NCBI RefSeq assembly: GCF_000485595.1
Contig: NW_014577414.1
Span: 49,703-113,702 of the forward strand
Source of the DNA: Priapulus caudatus
Taxonomy: Eukaryota > Priapulida > Priapulimorpha > Priapulimorphida > Priapulidae
Direction: 5' to 3'
Length of the DNA: 64,000 nucleotides
Shown here: positions 32,709-43,968 of the stretch, one piece after another
How the letters are laid out: every line of letters begins with the position of its first letter
Numbering within the stretch: the first letter of the stretch is position 1
Translations under genes and position numbers: made by a program
Notes under the pieces: model-generated
What the model saw: only the letters and a program-made list of their open reading frames with translations
Databases searched by the model: none
Told to the model about the DNA's origin: nothing

Positions 32709-33440
32709 TCAGTGACCATAATAATTTGGTTTTCTAGATATGCGGCCTGATCTTGTAACGTTTTCATTGGCTCTATTTTGATCCCTGTCCCTCTGATTAG
32801 GATCTACTATCACATCGTCCCTTTGCTCTCTTTCTACCACTTCTTTCTCTTCTACGACTTCTCTCTCTTCTTGTACCACTTCGAAGGTACTTAACACTCT
32901 CTCATTTGGCTCAAGTACCGTGTCATTCTCGTAGAACAACAATGGATCAGTTACTTTGACACATTCCGTATCTCTCTGTATTTTTGGCTGACTGTAAGAC
33001 ACTTTCAAATGTCTACGATGCACTGTTACGATTTTGATTCCCAGATCAATCTGATAAGCCAAGTCTGATTTTCTTTCTAACACTTTATAAGGACCATTCC
33101 ACTTATACTCCAGCTTGAAGTTTCTTCCAGGTTTCGGTTTGTTTCTTACAAAGACATTGCTACCAACTGTCAATGGCGCTTCCTCCATTGTTTTTTTGCA
33201 GTGCGAATGAAACTGTCTCTCTATCTCCTTCTCTGTGCTGCTGACAACTTCCATTCTTGTACGTCTGAGAGCAGTTATCAGTCTGTTTCCATACGCTGAA
33301 TTTGTTTTTGTTTGCAGCTTTCTGCTAGGGGATGGATATAGAACGTCGACAGGCAATTTTGGCTCCTGACCGAATAGCACGTAATACGGGGATTTTATTA
33401 GACGCGTGGATTGCTGTGTTATAATTGAAGAGCGCAACAT
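32709..33440 (-). pseudogene. Gypsy D integrase C-terminal part
   Basis: 243 codons. KSPYYVLFGQEPKLPVDVLY is the end of the core; LTVGSNVFVRNKPKPG and YKWNGPYKVLERKSD form the GPY/F-like module; VHRRHLKVSY follows. The tail is Glu/Arg-rich and ends GRISRKPNYYGH. The frame overlaps the preceding core frame, a shift near 33400. Confidence 0.86.
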
Positions 33441-33690
33441 TTATCCACTCCTGCCAGTTTGATCCTTCTGAGTTCACACAAGCTCTGAGCAGTTGCAAGA
33501 TGGATTGATTCGTGCGTTCCAACATGCCATTACTCGCTGGGTTCCATGGTAGCGTATATGTTTTGCGTATTCCTGGCAAACTATACACGTCCGTCATGAG
33601 TGCAGACGTAAAGTTTGCACCTCGATCCGAGTGTAGCTTCATGGGTACTGAGTACTTGCATATCCAATTGTTCACGAAAACGTTTGCCAC
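33325..33690 (-). pseudogene. Gypsy D integrase core, second half
   Basis: LHSDRGANF holds the second catalytic Asp (residue 22) and NGMLERTNQS the Glu (residue 58), with the standard 35 residues between. NYNTAIHASNKIPV ends the conserved part. Confidence 0.87.
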
Positions 33691-34020
33691 TCTTAATGCT
33701 GTACAGTCTTTTATTGGGTACGCTTCTGCATACTTGGAGAATGCATCTTGTACTACTAGCAGATACCTATTTCCTGCTCCGGGGAACCCACATTAAAAGA
33801 CAATATATCAAAAGCTACTCTGTCAAACGGCTTTGACTCTGATCTAGTGGCCTCACTCGCATGTGGGTTTGGGTTTGTCGTACTCTTAGTCATGGCGCAA
33901 ATTGCACACTTCTTTAGCATGTTTTTGATATCTGTATACATGCATTACCAGACAAATCTGCTCGTTACCTGATCTCTCGTTTTTTCTACCCCAAAATGGC
34001 AACACAAATCATGTACTTGA
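33691..34020 (-). pseudogene. Gypsy D integrase zinc-binding end and core start
   Basis: On the minus strand CAICAMTKS (about 33896) is the Cys pair of the H2C2 domain, and PFDRVAFDILSFNVG (about 33815) contains the first catalytic Asp. The His pair is in a different frame to the right, so at least one shift is present. Confidence 0.8.
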
Positions 34021-34743
34021 CTAATGATTGTTTCGCTGACTTTGTCCACTGCTGGGACCAATATACGCCATTGACCGTCTTGTTCCAGATACAACACTTC
34101 TGCGAACATTATCTCTGTACCAATTTGTCTCCCTTACTGGATCACACTGAATACTATTCACAGATGCGGTGCTCTCTACTACGTACTTCAGCTGCTGAAA
34201 CAGCAGGTCCCCGTGCTGCGCACCTTTAACGACAGTAAGATATTGGTTGTATTCAACGTTTTGAGTAGCAGACGACTTCAGATTGTGACAGCTTTTCACA
34301 CAGCATTCTTGTTGATCGCCTTCTGGTATCCGACTTGGTGTATCAGCTATGACATTTTCTTGGCCGCGAATATAGCTAATAATAAAACTATAGGGCTGCA
34401 ACGCTAACCACCAACGTGCTATTTTTGAATTCGTCTGACTCAAGTATCGTATATACTGTAGTGGTTTATGATCACACTTCAAGGTGAATTTCTCTGCACC
34501 CAACAGATAATATCGAAACGAGTAGATGGCATATGCTTCCTTCTCCATCGTAGACCATCTCCTTTCTGTGTCACTCAGCTTCTTCGAGATGAATGCAACT
34601 GGCTTCGTAATGTCATCTCCATCAGCCTCGTACTGTGCCAACACACCCGCTAGGGCACGATCAGATGCGTCTGTGTGTACTATAAATGGTCGCCTGAAGT
34701 TAGGAAAGCTCAATACCTTGTCTGTACATAATACTTCCCTCAA
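34021..34743 (-). pseudogene. Gypsy D RNase H
   Basis: RRPFIVHTDASDRALAGVLA (first Asp), RWSTMEKEAYAIYSFRYYL (Glu), LKCDHKPLQYIRYLSQ (Asp-His) and IADTPSRIP in order, all expected residues present within one frame. The last 70 residues form the linker to integrase. Confidence 0.88.
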
Positions 34744-35037
34744 TTTATCAAACTGTAAGCAGTGCCTCTCGTCCCATTGCCACTTAGCATTATTTCTTGT
34801 CAGGTCAAACAGTGATGCCGTCTACTCGGTAAACTCTGGAACGAATTTCCTATAGTAATTCGCAAAGGCCAAAAATTTCTTCAACTCTGCCTTGCTCACA
34901 GGTTCGGGATATTTGCGAATCTTCACTAACTTCCCCACATATATTTGTACTCCTCGCTCTGAAATTCGGTGACCCAAGTAACACACTTCAGGTTGAGCAA
35001 AATAACATTTTTTCAGTTTTAGAATTATTCACGAGTC

Positions 35038-35697
35038 TCACATTTTCTGTAGTGTTTTCTGCAATCGTGTTAACAATAACTCTAAAGTCGGTGCTCCAAT
35101 AATGATGTCATCTAGGTATCCTGCCACCTGTTCCTTACATAAGTCATTGAGCAAGCGATTCACAAACATTTTATATGTGTACGGTGCCCCACTTAACCCA
35201 TAAGGCATTTTGTCGTAACAATATTGCTCTCCCGTATATTCAACAAACACTGTTTTCTTCTGGTCTTCTGTTGCGACTGTTATCTGATGATAACCTTGAG
35301 CCGCATCTAAAACTGCAAAGCACTTGAAACCTCGTAATGTATCGAACAACTCTTCCGGTTTCGGCATTATGCAATCACCCACTGACTTCGTCTCTGCATG
35401 TAACTGCCTGCAATCTATTACTAGGCGTTTCCTGCCACATTTCTTATCTATTAACATGCACAGCGCGCTGAACTGTAACTTGCACGGACGTATGACGTTT
35501 TTCTTCAATAAACTCTGGATTTGATTACCCATCTTCTTACGCTCGTGCCATGCGCCCTTATAGGGCTTGCGTTTAACAGACTTAACATCTGACTTTAACT
35601 CGATTTTTTGCGTTACTAACTCGCGATTCACCTCTTCCAAACGATCCTCTGTACCATAGGTAAATACATCCTCGTAACGCGATAGAACATTCAACAC
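35038..35697 (-). pseudogene. Gypsy D reverse transcriptase
   Basis: 219 codons from the lead-in YEDVFTYGTEDRLEEVNREL through KNVIRPCKLQFSALCMLIDK, LVIDCRQLH, palm Asp in FAVLDAAQGYHQI, MPYGLSGAPYTYKMFVNRLL and the catalytic box GYLDDIIIGA. The thumb (about 34750-35037) is in other frames. Both active-site aspartate clusters are intact. Confidence 0.9.
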
Positions 35698-36453
35698 TTA
35701 CCGCCAGAGCATTAACTTCTGGGTTTAACTCGGGGTTTAACGTAAAATCCGACTTGCAAAATGCATAACTTACCCCTTTTACAACCGCAGTGCCAGACGC
35801 GAAGTTAAACTGCACATCATGTTCGCTTAGAAAATCCTAACCGACTAAACATACACCATTGGGACTAATAACGTGGAACTTATGGTGAACACTCAAACCT
35901 TCAAGCTGTAACGTAGCCACAACTGTAACGATTAGGTTGAGCTTCATGCCATCAATGGTACAAGCCGAAGAGACAGCGCTAGGCTTTATCTCTAAGTTAC
36001 TGATAAACTGTCGACTAACAAGCGAGATGGACGCCCCTGAATCGAATGTCACTTGTGTAGACTGTCCGTTTACACATCCCGTCATGCAGCTATCTCTGGC
36101 CGTCGTTGTTCTGACATTGTGTTCTTCCGTTTCCACTGACGGTCCTACTGGTGGTACGGGGTTTTCGGGTGGATCTTCTCCTGAACACCACTTTGGTTTT
36201 CCTGTTACTGCAGTCTCCGTGGACAAGAGCGACGTGAATGCATTCCCTGCTTACACAACCAGCATATATGGCATTGCTGCTTTGTATGTCCGTGTTTACC
36301 GCATCCTTGACACGTGGCTCCCTTGATGTAATTACTCTTCTGGGTGTAAAGCTGTGCCACTACTTCTGGATCAGCATTGGTCGCATTCTCGGTGTAACTG
36401 GAAACCGTCGACAGTTCCACTCTGCATGCCATAGTAGGCTGACTCGTAGCCAT
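35582..36453 (-). pseudogene. Gypsy D zinc knuckle and protease
   Basis: The right frame (36453-36205) has a canonical C-x2-C-x4-H-x4-C knuckle (CQGCGKHGHTKQQC) and a second Cys cluster (CWLCKQGMHSRRSC). The next frame (36226-35837) has VTFDSGASISLVSRQF, the protease active site with D-S-G, and ends in SPNGVCLVG. The segment 35815-35582 holds the protease-RT linker. Shifts separate the frames. Confidence 0.86.
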
Positions 36454-36543
36454 TTTGCTGCTACACTGTCTGACCAGTCATTTAACTCCTTGTACGTATT
36501 GAAAAGGTCTAAAAAAAATTACAAAATTTGGTTGACTTGGTAT

Positions 36544-37335
36544 TAGGGGTGTAACGATATACCGGTATATCGGTATATTGCAATATATTTTGAAAACTCG
36601 ATATATCGCGATACAACTTCCGGATATCGATATTTTACGATACGGTGGTATAACAAGAAATAAATTACTTGACACTTGCCTTTATGTCTATATTGTTAAT
36701 GGGCTCGAAAATATATGGGCACTGGCGGTGTATATTTACGAAAGCACGAATGCGTGCACGAGCATACAGTATTACTGGTAAGCGGCCACTTGCATGAAGA
36801 CATGCGGCGGTACTACTGCGCGGGCAGGAGTGGGCACGAGTCGTGCGCGAAGGCACGAGCACGTGCAACCAGGGAGGTGCTATATATAGGCCTATGCTCA
36901 GCCTGAGTGGACTTGCGCGCCGGGGCGATACAAAGCTGAAGCGAGCACCACTGTTTCGTTTCAGTTTCAGTTTTCAGTATCAAGTATTAGCAACAGATAA
37001 TGCAGCAGGGGTATTGTGTATATTCAGCTAGCGTCAGTGCCTTCCGGAGAAGGGTATCAGATACAGCGGGTGATCTGTTAGCGGCACAGAGGGCTTTGCA
37101 CTCGTAGCCAGGAAGAACATTGCGTGCTTCTGTTTCTCAAGAAAAACATTGAGAAAATTTAAATCATGTCATATGAATACAATTAATAATGACTGATTAT
37201 TAAAACATAAATTTTGATTAGTATATCATGCATGTATTACACTTCCAAATCACGTATTGGAAAATATTGCCAATACGGTTTTGTGCGATTGCGAATATAT
37301 TGCAATACGGTTTTTGGTTGGCAATATCACTACTA
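36544..37335. mobile_element. hAT-type MITE in the gypsy D leader
   Basis: 792 bp starting taggggtgtaacgatatacc and ending ggcaatatcactacta. The flank cttggtat is duplicated exactly (36536-36543 and 37336-37343), the 8-bp duplication of hAT transposons. The ends start TAG-x-x-GTG inverted on both sides, followed by AT palindromes (accggtatatcggtatattg). No transposase frame, so it is non-autonomous. Confidence 0.83.
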
Positions 37336-37343
37336 CTTGGTAT

Positions 37344-37427
37344 CGTGTTGGACTTACGACTTGCACTGTCGGCTCTGCAGTGGTATCTAGAGTGAGCATG
37401 GATTCGCATGAGAATCTGCTGCACCAG
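37344..37427 (-). other. Gypsy D leader and primer binding site
   Basis: On the minus strand tggtgcagcagattc (37426 down to 37412) starts one or two bases after the LTR end, the right place for a primer site. The remaining ~70 bp up to the MITE is all that is left of the leader on this side. Confidence 0.7.
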
Positions 37428-37527
37428 TGTAATAACGTAGAGTGTCCCGTCTAATGACGTATGGCCACTAGTTTAATGATGCGCTGCGAGTAATGACGAC
37501 AAGTTCCTGCTCGTATAACGTATTGTA

Positions 37528-38350
37528 GTCGGTGTTATTCGCATACGGTAGGTGAAGTTCTGTAATAGACTTAAGAGAAGATAATACAAGACAAGAAGTA
37601 ACGTTCACTAGTGTTGTTTACTAGCATCATCACAAACAGTGAAGTCCTGCGTGTATTACCAAATACGAAGAGGTACGTATTGGATAGTGTGTTATTCGCA
37701 CATACCGCTAAGATAGAAGTTCTGTAATAGACTAGAGTAGAAGCATAATACAAGAAAGAAAGTAACGTTCCGTAGATGGTTCTTAGCTACATCATACAAC
37801 ATGAAGTCTCAGTGTACTACCAAATAGAAAGAGCGTTCGACATCACACACGATCGACACACTCGTATCACGCAACTTACACCTTTCTCAGCGGGTGTCTT
37901 GTACAAAGAGCCTCGAGAAGTGGCGGCTTCCACTATTTATACGGCGTTCCTTCCCTAAGTCACCATCCTTATTTTAGTTCCCCTTTCTGGCCGGCCATAC
38001 TAAATAAGGTGTGGTGAGCCTTGCAACTGCTATATTACACTACCGAATAAGGTGGGGGTTCGTATTTCCCCTTGGCTCGGATCCATAGTCCGACTCTGGC
38101 CAATGGTGGTCAGCAAAGTCATATACAGGTCAGCACTTCCGCGGCACGCCTGTCACAATCCGCAAGGAGTCGGGGATTCATGGACCGGCCTTCCAGCTTG
38201 GCGGCGCATCTGGAGTCACGGCTCTCTTTGATCTCTGTCCGGCCGCCTGACTGCTCTCACTTCTATTTATGCATTCCCTGACACCGATTGCTTTCCCGCA
38301 TCGCCATGACTTCCATTGGCGTGTGGGATTTACCGGCTTACAGTATTGTA
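37528..38350. mobile_element. 823-bp extra segment in the gypsy D LTR
   Basis: Bounded by the direct repeat gtattgta (8 bp). Its left part is a tandem duplication of about 145 bp: gttattcgca...gttctgtaatagact...taccaaata at about 37534-37672 and again at 37691-37833. No terminal inverted repeat and no open frame. It may be an insertion with an 8-bp duplication, or the ancestral LTR content deleted from the other copy between short repeats. Confidence 0.55.
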
Positions 38351-38630
38351 ACTGAGTTTATTAAGAACGACCAGGCAACGGTACGACAACACGTCATAAC
38401 GTCGTCAGCTCACAACTGTTTCTAACAAAGCATATCTCTCCCGCTCTGGTTATCCGCTCTGGTTCTTCGCCGCCGAATATATATCTATGCGGCGGAATAT
38501 ATGGCGGCCCGCTATCAGCCAACTTACGAATGGAATGCCATATGACATCTCCTCCGAACACTATATAAAACGTTAAATTTTCCACAACGCTCGAGATAGA
38601 CATAACACATGATACGTACACATATTTAAC

Positions 38631-38633
<3 letters not shown>

Positions 38634-38682
<49 letters not shown>
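38634..38682. repeat. TA microsatellite
   Basis: About 24 uninterrupted TA units inside the expanded LTR. Confidence 0.95.
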
Positions 38683-38684
<2 letters not shown>

Positions 38685-38865
38685 ACTGCATGTTTAGTAA
38701 CGCAATGTAAAAGCGCACTGTTTCAGTACATATGTGAACACATTGAGGCCTAACAAACGGGTCGCTATGCACGACTGAAGTGACCACGCAAGAGTCACCA
38801 CAGTAGGCGGCAGATGAGCGCTGTAAGCTCTGCGGCACTACGGCTCTGCGCTGTGTAGATTATCA

Positions 38866-39827
38866 CAGGCTTTCAGATTTGAAAAGTACAGGAGGACTAC
38901 TAATGACTCCCCTAGGACACCATAGGGGGACTTTTCACGCTCCATAATCACACCCTTAAGAGGCATGATGGAAAGCTCCACTAAAAAATCACACCCGTAA
39001 GAGGCATGATGGGGAGCTCCACTAAAAATCACACCTTTAAAAGGGATGATGGAGAGCTCCTTGAGGGCTCTCCATCATGCCTCTTGGGGTGTGATGATGG
39101 AATCATGATCAATCCTCAGTCTAGAGTGAAATCCAAAACGAAAATTGGGATGTCATGTCAATCTACTGATTTAAGATTATCATTCATCTTCACCTTCATT
39201 CATTCAATGGCTTCGTCAGGATTACATTCTTTTCATCCAACCACCCAACACTAGCACACAGATTAATAAAAGAGTTGATCGGATGTAAAAATAAACTTGT
39301 TTTATTTATTCTGATTTCCATCCTTAGAGATTCTAATCCATGTACCTGCATATTTCGGCACAAAATATCATCACAATCCATCAACAAACTAGCCAAATTA
39401 CTTGTACGTAGTAGCCACGTATGTAGCCCCTCCAGCCCTACGACTGTTTCACGTCCGCAGAAAACCACTTCTCGCCACGTATAGTAGAAAACGAGCAGGT
39501 AACTTGTGGCTACCGTATAGGTACCTGTATTTGGATGCTGTTGTTTAGTTGTATTTATATATATATATAAACCAGAGGGTAGTAACCAGACCTGTACCTC
39601 TGCCATACGTTCAGTCACTTACAAACCACAAATTGTTGTGTGTTGCTAACCTTTTTGTACCCCCCTACATTGAGAACTCTATGGAGCGCTATTTCAACAT
39701 AATAGACATACTTTTGGTGCGCGATTTCAACCACTTTTATGAGGCGAGATGATGCGCGCACCATGGCACAATTTCGGGTGCGCGGTGGAGCGCGAGCGCG
39801 ATCGCGCCCCTTAAAAATGAAAGCCTG
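38866..39827. mobile_element. hAT-like element, short copy
   Basis: 962 bp with perfect 10-bp inverted ends CAGGCTTTCA / TGAAAGCCTG and a 6-bp direct repeat ttatca on both flanks (38860-38865, 39828-39833). The interior has a ~47-bp tandem repeat (cacacc-aagaggcatgatgg words, 38945-39055) followed by its own inverted form (ccatcatgcctcttgggg), and the gcgcgagcgcgatcgcgc palindrome near the right end. It is the inverted, internally deleted relative of 23742-26218. No transposase. Confidence 0.8.
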
Positions 39828-39952
39828 TTATCATCTACCATACATAGCTTATTCTGGCTTTTTACTAAACTTTTAAATGTAGTAAAAAAATTGTTAAAGT
39901 TAAAAGTGAAGAAGTACATAGGAAACAGTCAAAAAATAAAGAAAGAAAATAT

Positions 39953-40026
39953 TCCACCAACTGGTACTCGAACCCAGAATCCCCGGTTTAGGAGACCGAT
40001 GGCTAATCTAACTGGGCCACTGGAGA
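39953..40026 (-). tRNA. tRNA-Arg(CCT)-like sequence, probably a relic
   Basis: On the minus strand: acceptor tctccag pairing 6 of 7 with ttggtgg, an A-box-like tggcccagttag, anticodon arm ggtctcctaaacc with loop ctcctaa (anticodon CCT, arginine), and T-arm ctgggttcgagtaccag. A T-run follows four bases after the discriminator, as for a pol III terminator. Against function: one acceptor mismatch, a T-arm mismatch and no GG pair in the D-loop. A tRNA-derived repeat or decayed gene is as likely as a working one. Confidence 0.5.
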
Positions 40027-40071
40027 GTTATGCGTTAGTTGTGTAACACTTTCAATCTGAGATGTTCAGCT

Positions 40072-40190
40072 GCACGCACCGCCATCTATTGAGGAAAATA
40101 ATTTTTTTTTTTTCTTTTTAATTATTTTAAATTTTTGTTTCTGCCAGAACCACCTGCAAGACGTGGTGATTCTGAATATATCTTCAGTTA
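40072..40190. repeat. Interspersed repeat 'ccgccatctattga', copy 1
   Basis: gcaccgccatctattgagga, a T-rich tract, then agacgtggtgattctgaa and atatctt-agtt recur in the same order at 45757-45900. The family is unknown to me. Confidence 0.65.
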
Positions 40191-40775
40191 CCGCGATGGA
40201 GTGAAAAGTCACGGAGAAAAGCGATGTCAAAAACACGCACACACACACAAGATTAGCCTCTTTATAGTAAGAATAACAGCCCATAGAATGACTATAAAAT
40301 CAAATCAATGCATTCACCGATCGATATCACGTTGGGATTTTTTTTATTAAGACAAATGTTTTTTGATTTTTTTTTTTTTGCCGATTACAATAAAAAGTTT
40401 CGACACGGCGCTTTAAAATGGACTCGGTTGGCTTAGCGGAAGCAAACGTCTTTTTTAGGCCTCATCATATGCAATCAGGTAGAGCAGTTATTCCACCGAA
40501 AGGGTTTGACATATGACGATCAGAGAAAGAATCCAGTAGACACCGAGGCGATTGTGTAGTTAATTTTGTGTTAATGTTAATACTTTTGTGTAATCTTACT
40601 TGTATCCTTATGTAGTGAGTTACGTGTATTCATACCCATTATGTTTGATGGATTTATAGGTCGTATGTTTACATCTTGTATAACGTAAAATCCGCAACTT
40701 ATCTTCCGTAGCGGAACAAGCAGACATATATCGTGAATCTATAGTCACTGAACTGTACCTCATGATTAGCAGTAT

Positions 40776-41510
40776 CACTAGTAGACCGGCAGCCCAGAGG
40801 CTTCAGGGTAGACGAACTAGGTACCAATATCTACGTATTGGAGTATACAGGGTGTCACCTAAGACTTATAGAAATGCTATTCTGGCGGGTACCCCCCGTT
40901 GCGTAGAGCCAGGGGACCCCCCAAAAGGGTGTAAAAAACGGGTCTGAAATAGATGAGCATGGTACCAATTGCAATAAGTACCATGGTGAGGTAACTGCTA
41001 AATATACATCAAAAACATATACGACAGAAATTTCGCTGTTGTTTAAAGGCCCGCCAGACCCCCAAAAGGGCCCAAATATTTTAGGCTAGAATAGCGAGAC
41101 AGGTACCAAAGTGAAAGTGATGCCAAATATCAGGTTCATTCCATAGAGACAAAACAGCTACGCCATAATTTGCCTGTTGTACAAGGGTGCCAGACACCAT
41201 CAAAATATTGTACCCCTGGAGCACTGTGGTACATCTAGGCTGGCCTAGATGTTATAGGTACACATTGAAATAGGTTTAAGTGACAAAGCAACTCCTCTGG
41301 GAATACAAAATGGCAATGACAGAAAATGTATTCCAATGTGTTGGTCCTGCAGACCCCAAAATAGACCCTTGGCCCATCTAGGCTAGTCTAGATGTTATAG
41401 TGTACCACTTGAAACTAGGTTTAAGTGACAAAGCACTTCTCAGGTAATACAAAATGGGCAATGACAGAAATATATTCCATGGTTTTGGTCCTGCCAGACC
41501 CCCAAAATAA
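40776..41510 (+). repeat. Left terminal inverted repeat
   Basis: About 735 bp. Subrepeats end in ggtcctgccagaccccc-like words (about 41045, 41200, 41346, 41500). The last two units contain the dyad catctaggctagtctagatg or its near copy. Matches the right arm at roughly 85-90 percent by eye. Confidence 0.85.
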
Positions 41511-42302
41511 CGGACGCTACATTCGGGAAGATCAAGGTTCATCGGCCGCGGGTTTCTGTGAGAATAGACAGCACAGCATCATGATCCAGGGAGGAAAAAC
41601 AGAGGAACATGACCCTTGCTCCTCCACAGAGAGCTTTAACAAAGACTAATATGAATACTAATTTTAAACTTTGATATTAAACTTATTGACAAGATTTTAT
41701 TTCAAAAATGCAAATTAAACTGAGTTAAAAACGGACTCAAGAATGGGGCAAGTTTTGCCATCCACATCGTACATACAAAAATATCTCTACGTTTCAACCA
41801 CGAATATCAAACAACTCATAATTGCAAATCCTAGAGATTAGGAACAAGATATAAAAAAATAAAATCTGGATGAAAAAATACAATGATTCAGGAAAACGAA
41901 TAGTAGCAAGTAAGTACATGTAGTATCCTTAAGAATCGAGCCGTTGGCTCGTTGATGCGGACATCTCAGACTGCTAATATTTGGATTCAAATCAGAAGCC
42001 ACAACAATGACATTTCTCACAGAGAATCTAGGGTATACAGTATCGTTTTATGCTTTCAACCTAATATATAGTATATCCTTAAATTCTAACTTTGTGATAG
42101 AGAATTTTAAAAGTAATTTATACTACTGTCATCATTCGCTGAGACAAGACTAGAATGAGGTAGTATTCTCATGTGAAGCACCATCACAACCAGTACTTGC
42201 AGCAGTATTTACAAAACAACATCACTTCCGATAATGCAAGGAATATAGGTCCTATAGCGTAAAATGCACTTGTCAGTTGGCTAAGCAACTTCAGGCCTCC
42301 TC
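41511..42302. other. Region downstream of the element's gene
   Basis: No open frame recognised. AT-rich; presumably 3' flank of the minus-strand gene. Confidence 0.45.
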
Positions 42303-43080
42303 TCAACTATCCGAATCGTCACTCCATTCTGGTCCAGAGTCTGTGCCAGAATCATCCGTTGGGATGTCATCAATGTCCTCATTTTCCTGTATCTCTATCG
42401 GTTCCTCCTCGTGATCATTGCAGAAAGATTGTCTGGTTCAGCAGGCCCAGGAAAACCAATCTGGTACAATAACTGGCCGTTTTCATTCTCCATCCATACT
42501 GGAGAGGCGTCACAGATCTGGTCTGTTGTGGGGAGTCTGCATTACCCCATATGATGCTCACATAATGCGCACGCTGTACTTTATTCCAATGGTCTTTCCA
42601 CATGGGGTAGCAGGCACAATCCACTTCTTGACTTTTGCCATTGGTTTTCCTGAAACGACAAGAGGAATGAATTCAGGAGGTACCGTACAATATATTATAG
42701 GTCAGTTGTGTAAAGGTGCCTCTCCACTTATTCCATCATTCACTTTAGCTCATTCCATATAGGAGCACACGTACACTTCTGCGATCTTTCTCTTTGTTCC
42801 CCTCTCGACGACATGCTGCTGAAGAACTGGATCAAACTTTCCGTCCATTGTCATCTTCTAGTAGCTCGTACGGCTTGATTTTCCCTTTTCTGTAGAATGC
42901 CGCTGTAAAGTCACAGCGCTGAAAGCATGTAGGCCTGGGCAAAGCGGCTGCTAGACCTGCTTTGTTTCGTCTCTAAAGCCCTGGCAATGCCTGTTACATC
43001 AATGTATCTTCTACTGTGCCAGAACCACAATCCTGATGATCATCTTCAATGGTATCCCAGCACCAGTTCCGCTCCGAATG
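42303..43080 (-). pseudogene. C-terminal part of the element-encoded protein
   Basis: Read right to left after the gap: at 42927-42879 CFQRCDFTAAFYRKGK followed by IKPYELLEDDNGRKFDPVLQ, then (42660-42480) KWIVPATPCGKTIGIKYSVR, QTPHNRPDLCDASPVWMENE and NGQLLYQIGFPGPAEPDNL, and a last frame RQSFCNDHEEEPIEIQENED running on through a very acidic stretch to the TGA at 42303. I recall this pattern from large uncharacterised metazoan proteins with an H-A-x-T-G-C-D motif; here that motif is degraded (RCD). At least two frameshifts and one stop interrupt it. No function is assigned. Confidence 0.6.
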
Positions 43081-43483
43081 NNNNNNNNNNNNNNNNNNNN
43101 NNNNNNNNNNNNNNNNNNNNNNNNNNNNNNNNNNNNNNNNNNNNNNNNNNNNNNNNNNNNNNNNNNNNNNNNNNNNNNNNNNNNNNNNNNNNNNNNNNNN
43201 NNNNNNNNNNNNNNNNNNNNNNNNNNNNNNNNNNNNNNNNNNNNNNNNNNNNNNNNNNNNNNNNNNNNNNNNNNNNNNNNNNNNNNNNNNNNNNNNNNNN
43301 NNNNNNNNNNNNNNNNNNNNNNNNNNNNNNNNNNNNNNNNNNNNNNNNNNNNNNNNNNNNNNNNNNNNNNNNNNNNNNNNNNNNNNNNNNNNNNNNNNNN
43401 NNNNNNNNNNNNNNNNNNNNNNNNNNNNNNNNNNNNNNNNNNNNNNNNNNNNNNNNNNNNNNNNNNNNNNNNNNNNNNNNNNN
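43081..43483. other. Assembly gap (403 N)
   Basis: The gap falls in the middle of the element's gene. Frames called through it are artefacts. Confidence 0.99.
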
Positions 43484-43925
43484 GTGAGCAAGTTTTCAAT
43501 GTTTCAACAGAGGTAGGAGTTGGTGTTTCCCATTTAGGCATCTCCTGGATTTCTTTCCTTAAGTAAAAGGCAGCACTTCGTATGATGGTGTGGCGTTCCT
43601 CTTTTTCATTCTGCAGGCTAGCTCTTGCAACATCTTCAGATAAAGCCGAACTGTACAGGAAATTCCCTTTACGGTGGTCAAAAAGAGCTGTAGATATTCT
43701 TTCTTCAAATCTGTCCTGAATTTTTCGCACCAATGCCTGGGGTGTGTAACTCGCGATGTCCTCCTCTGTTCCACCATTTCCCATATATTCTGCTTTGTAC
43801 ATGTTAAATAATGATGAAACCAGTATTGCCTGACCATTTTCAATCACTTCTGTCGTAATAAATGTGGCAAAAGTTCCGAAGGTCTCTGCATGTAACTGCC
43901 TGTTCGTAGCATGTGTTGCCTGCAT
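43484..43925 (-). pseudogene. Middle part of the element-encoded protein
   Basis: A 147-codon open stretch from MQATHATNRQLHAETFGTFA down to the gap: helical, with ENGQAILVSSLFNMYKAEYM and YTPQALVRKIQDRFEERIST. No domain name can be given. It follows the Cys/His module after a frameshift near 43940 caused by a partial duplication. Confidence 0.65.
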
Positions 43926-43968
43926 CTTTTGGGGTCCCTCAATCTCCTTTTACGACGACAGGACACGG

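Larger units (their letters stand above)
32266..38690 (-). mobile_element. Gypsy D: Ty3/gypsy element on the minus strand
   Basis: LTRs at 32266-32648 (3' relative to transcription) and 37428-38690 (5', expanded by an 823-bp extra segment and a TA run). Order right to left: LTR, primer site, short gag leader split by a hAT-type MITE, zinc knuckle, protease (DSGAS), RT (YLDD), RNase H, integrase, proline-poor charged tail. Motifs CQGCGKHGH and the YLDD box separate it from gypsy A and B. Most of the capsid is missing between leader and knuckle. Frameshifts separate the domains, so it is inactive. Flanking duplications are not evident. Confidence 0.9.
37428..38690 (-). repeat. Gypsy D 5' LTR, expanded
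   Basis: 37428-37527 and 38351-38690 together match the other LTR. Between the two copies of gtattgta (37520-37527 and 38343-38350) lies an 823-bp segment not found in the 3' LTR. The outer end has a TA microsatellite (38634-38682) where the other LTR has only tata. Confidence 0.83.

Noticed and set aside
42418-42762. Plus-strand 114-codon frame in the CACTA-ended element
   Set aside because: It is antisense to the better supported minus-strand gene, whose acidic C-terminus and motifs lie here.
42987-43925. Long frames through the 403-base gap
   Set aside because: Open only because undetermined bases give no stops.
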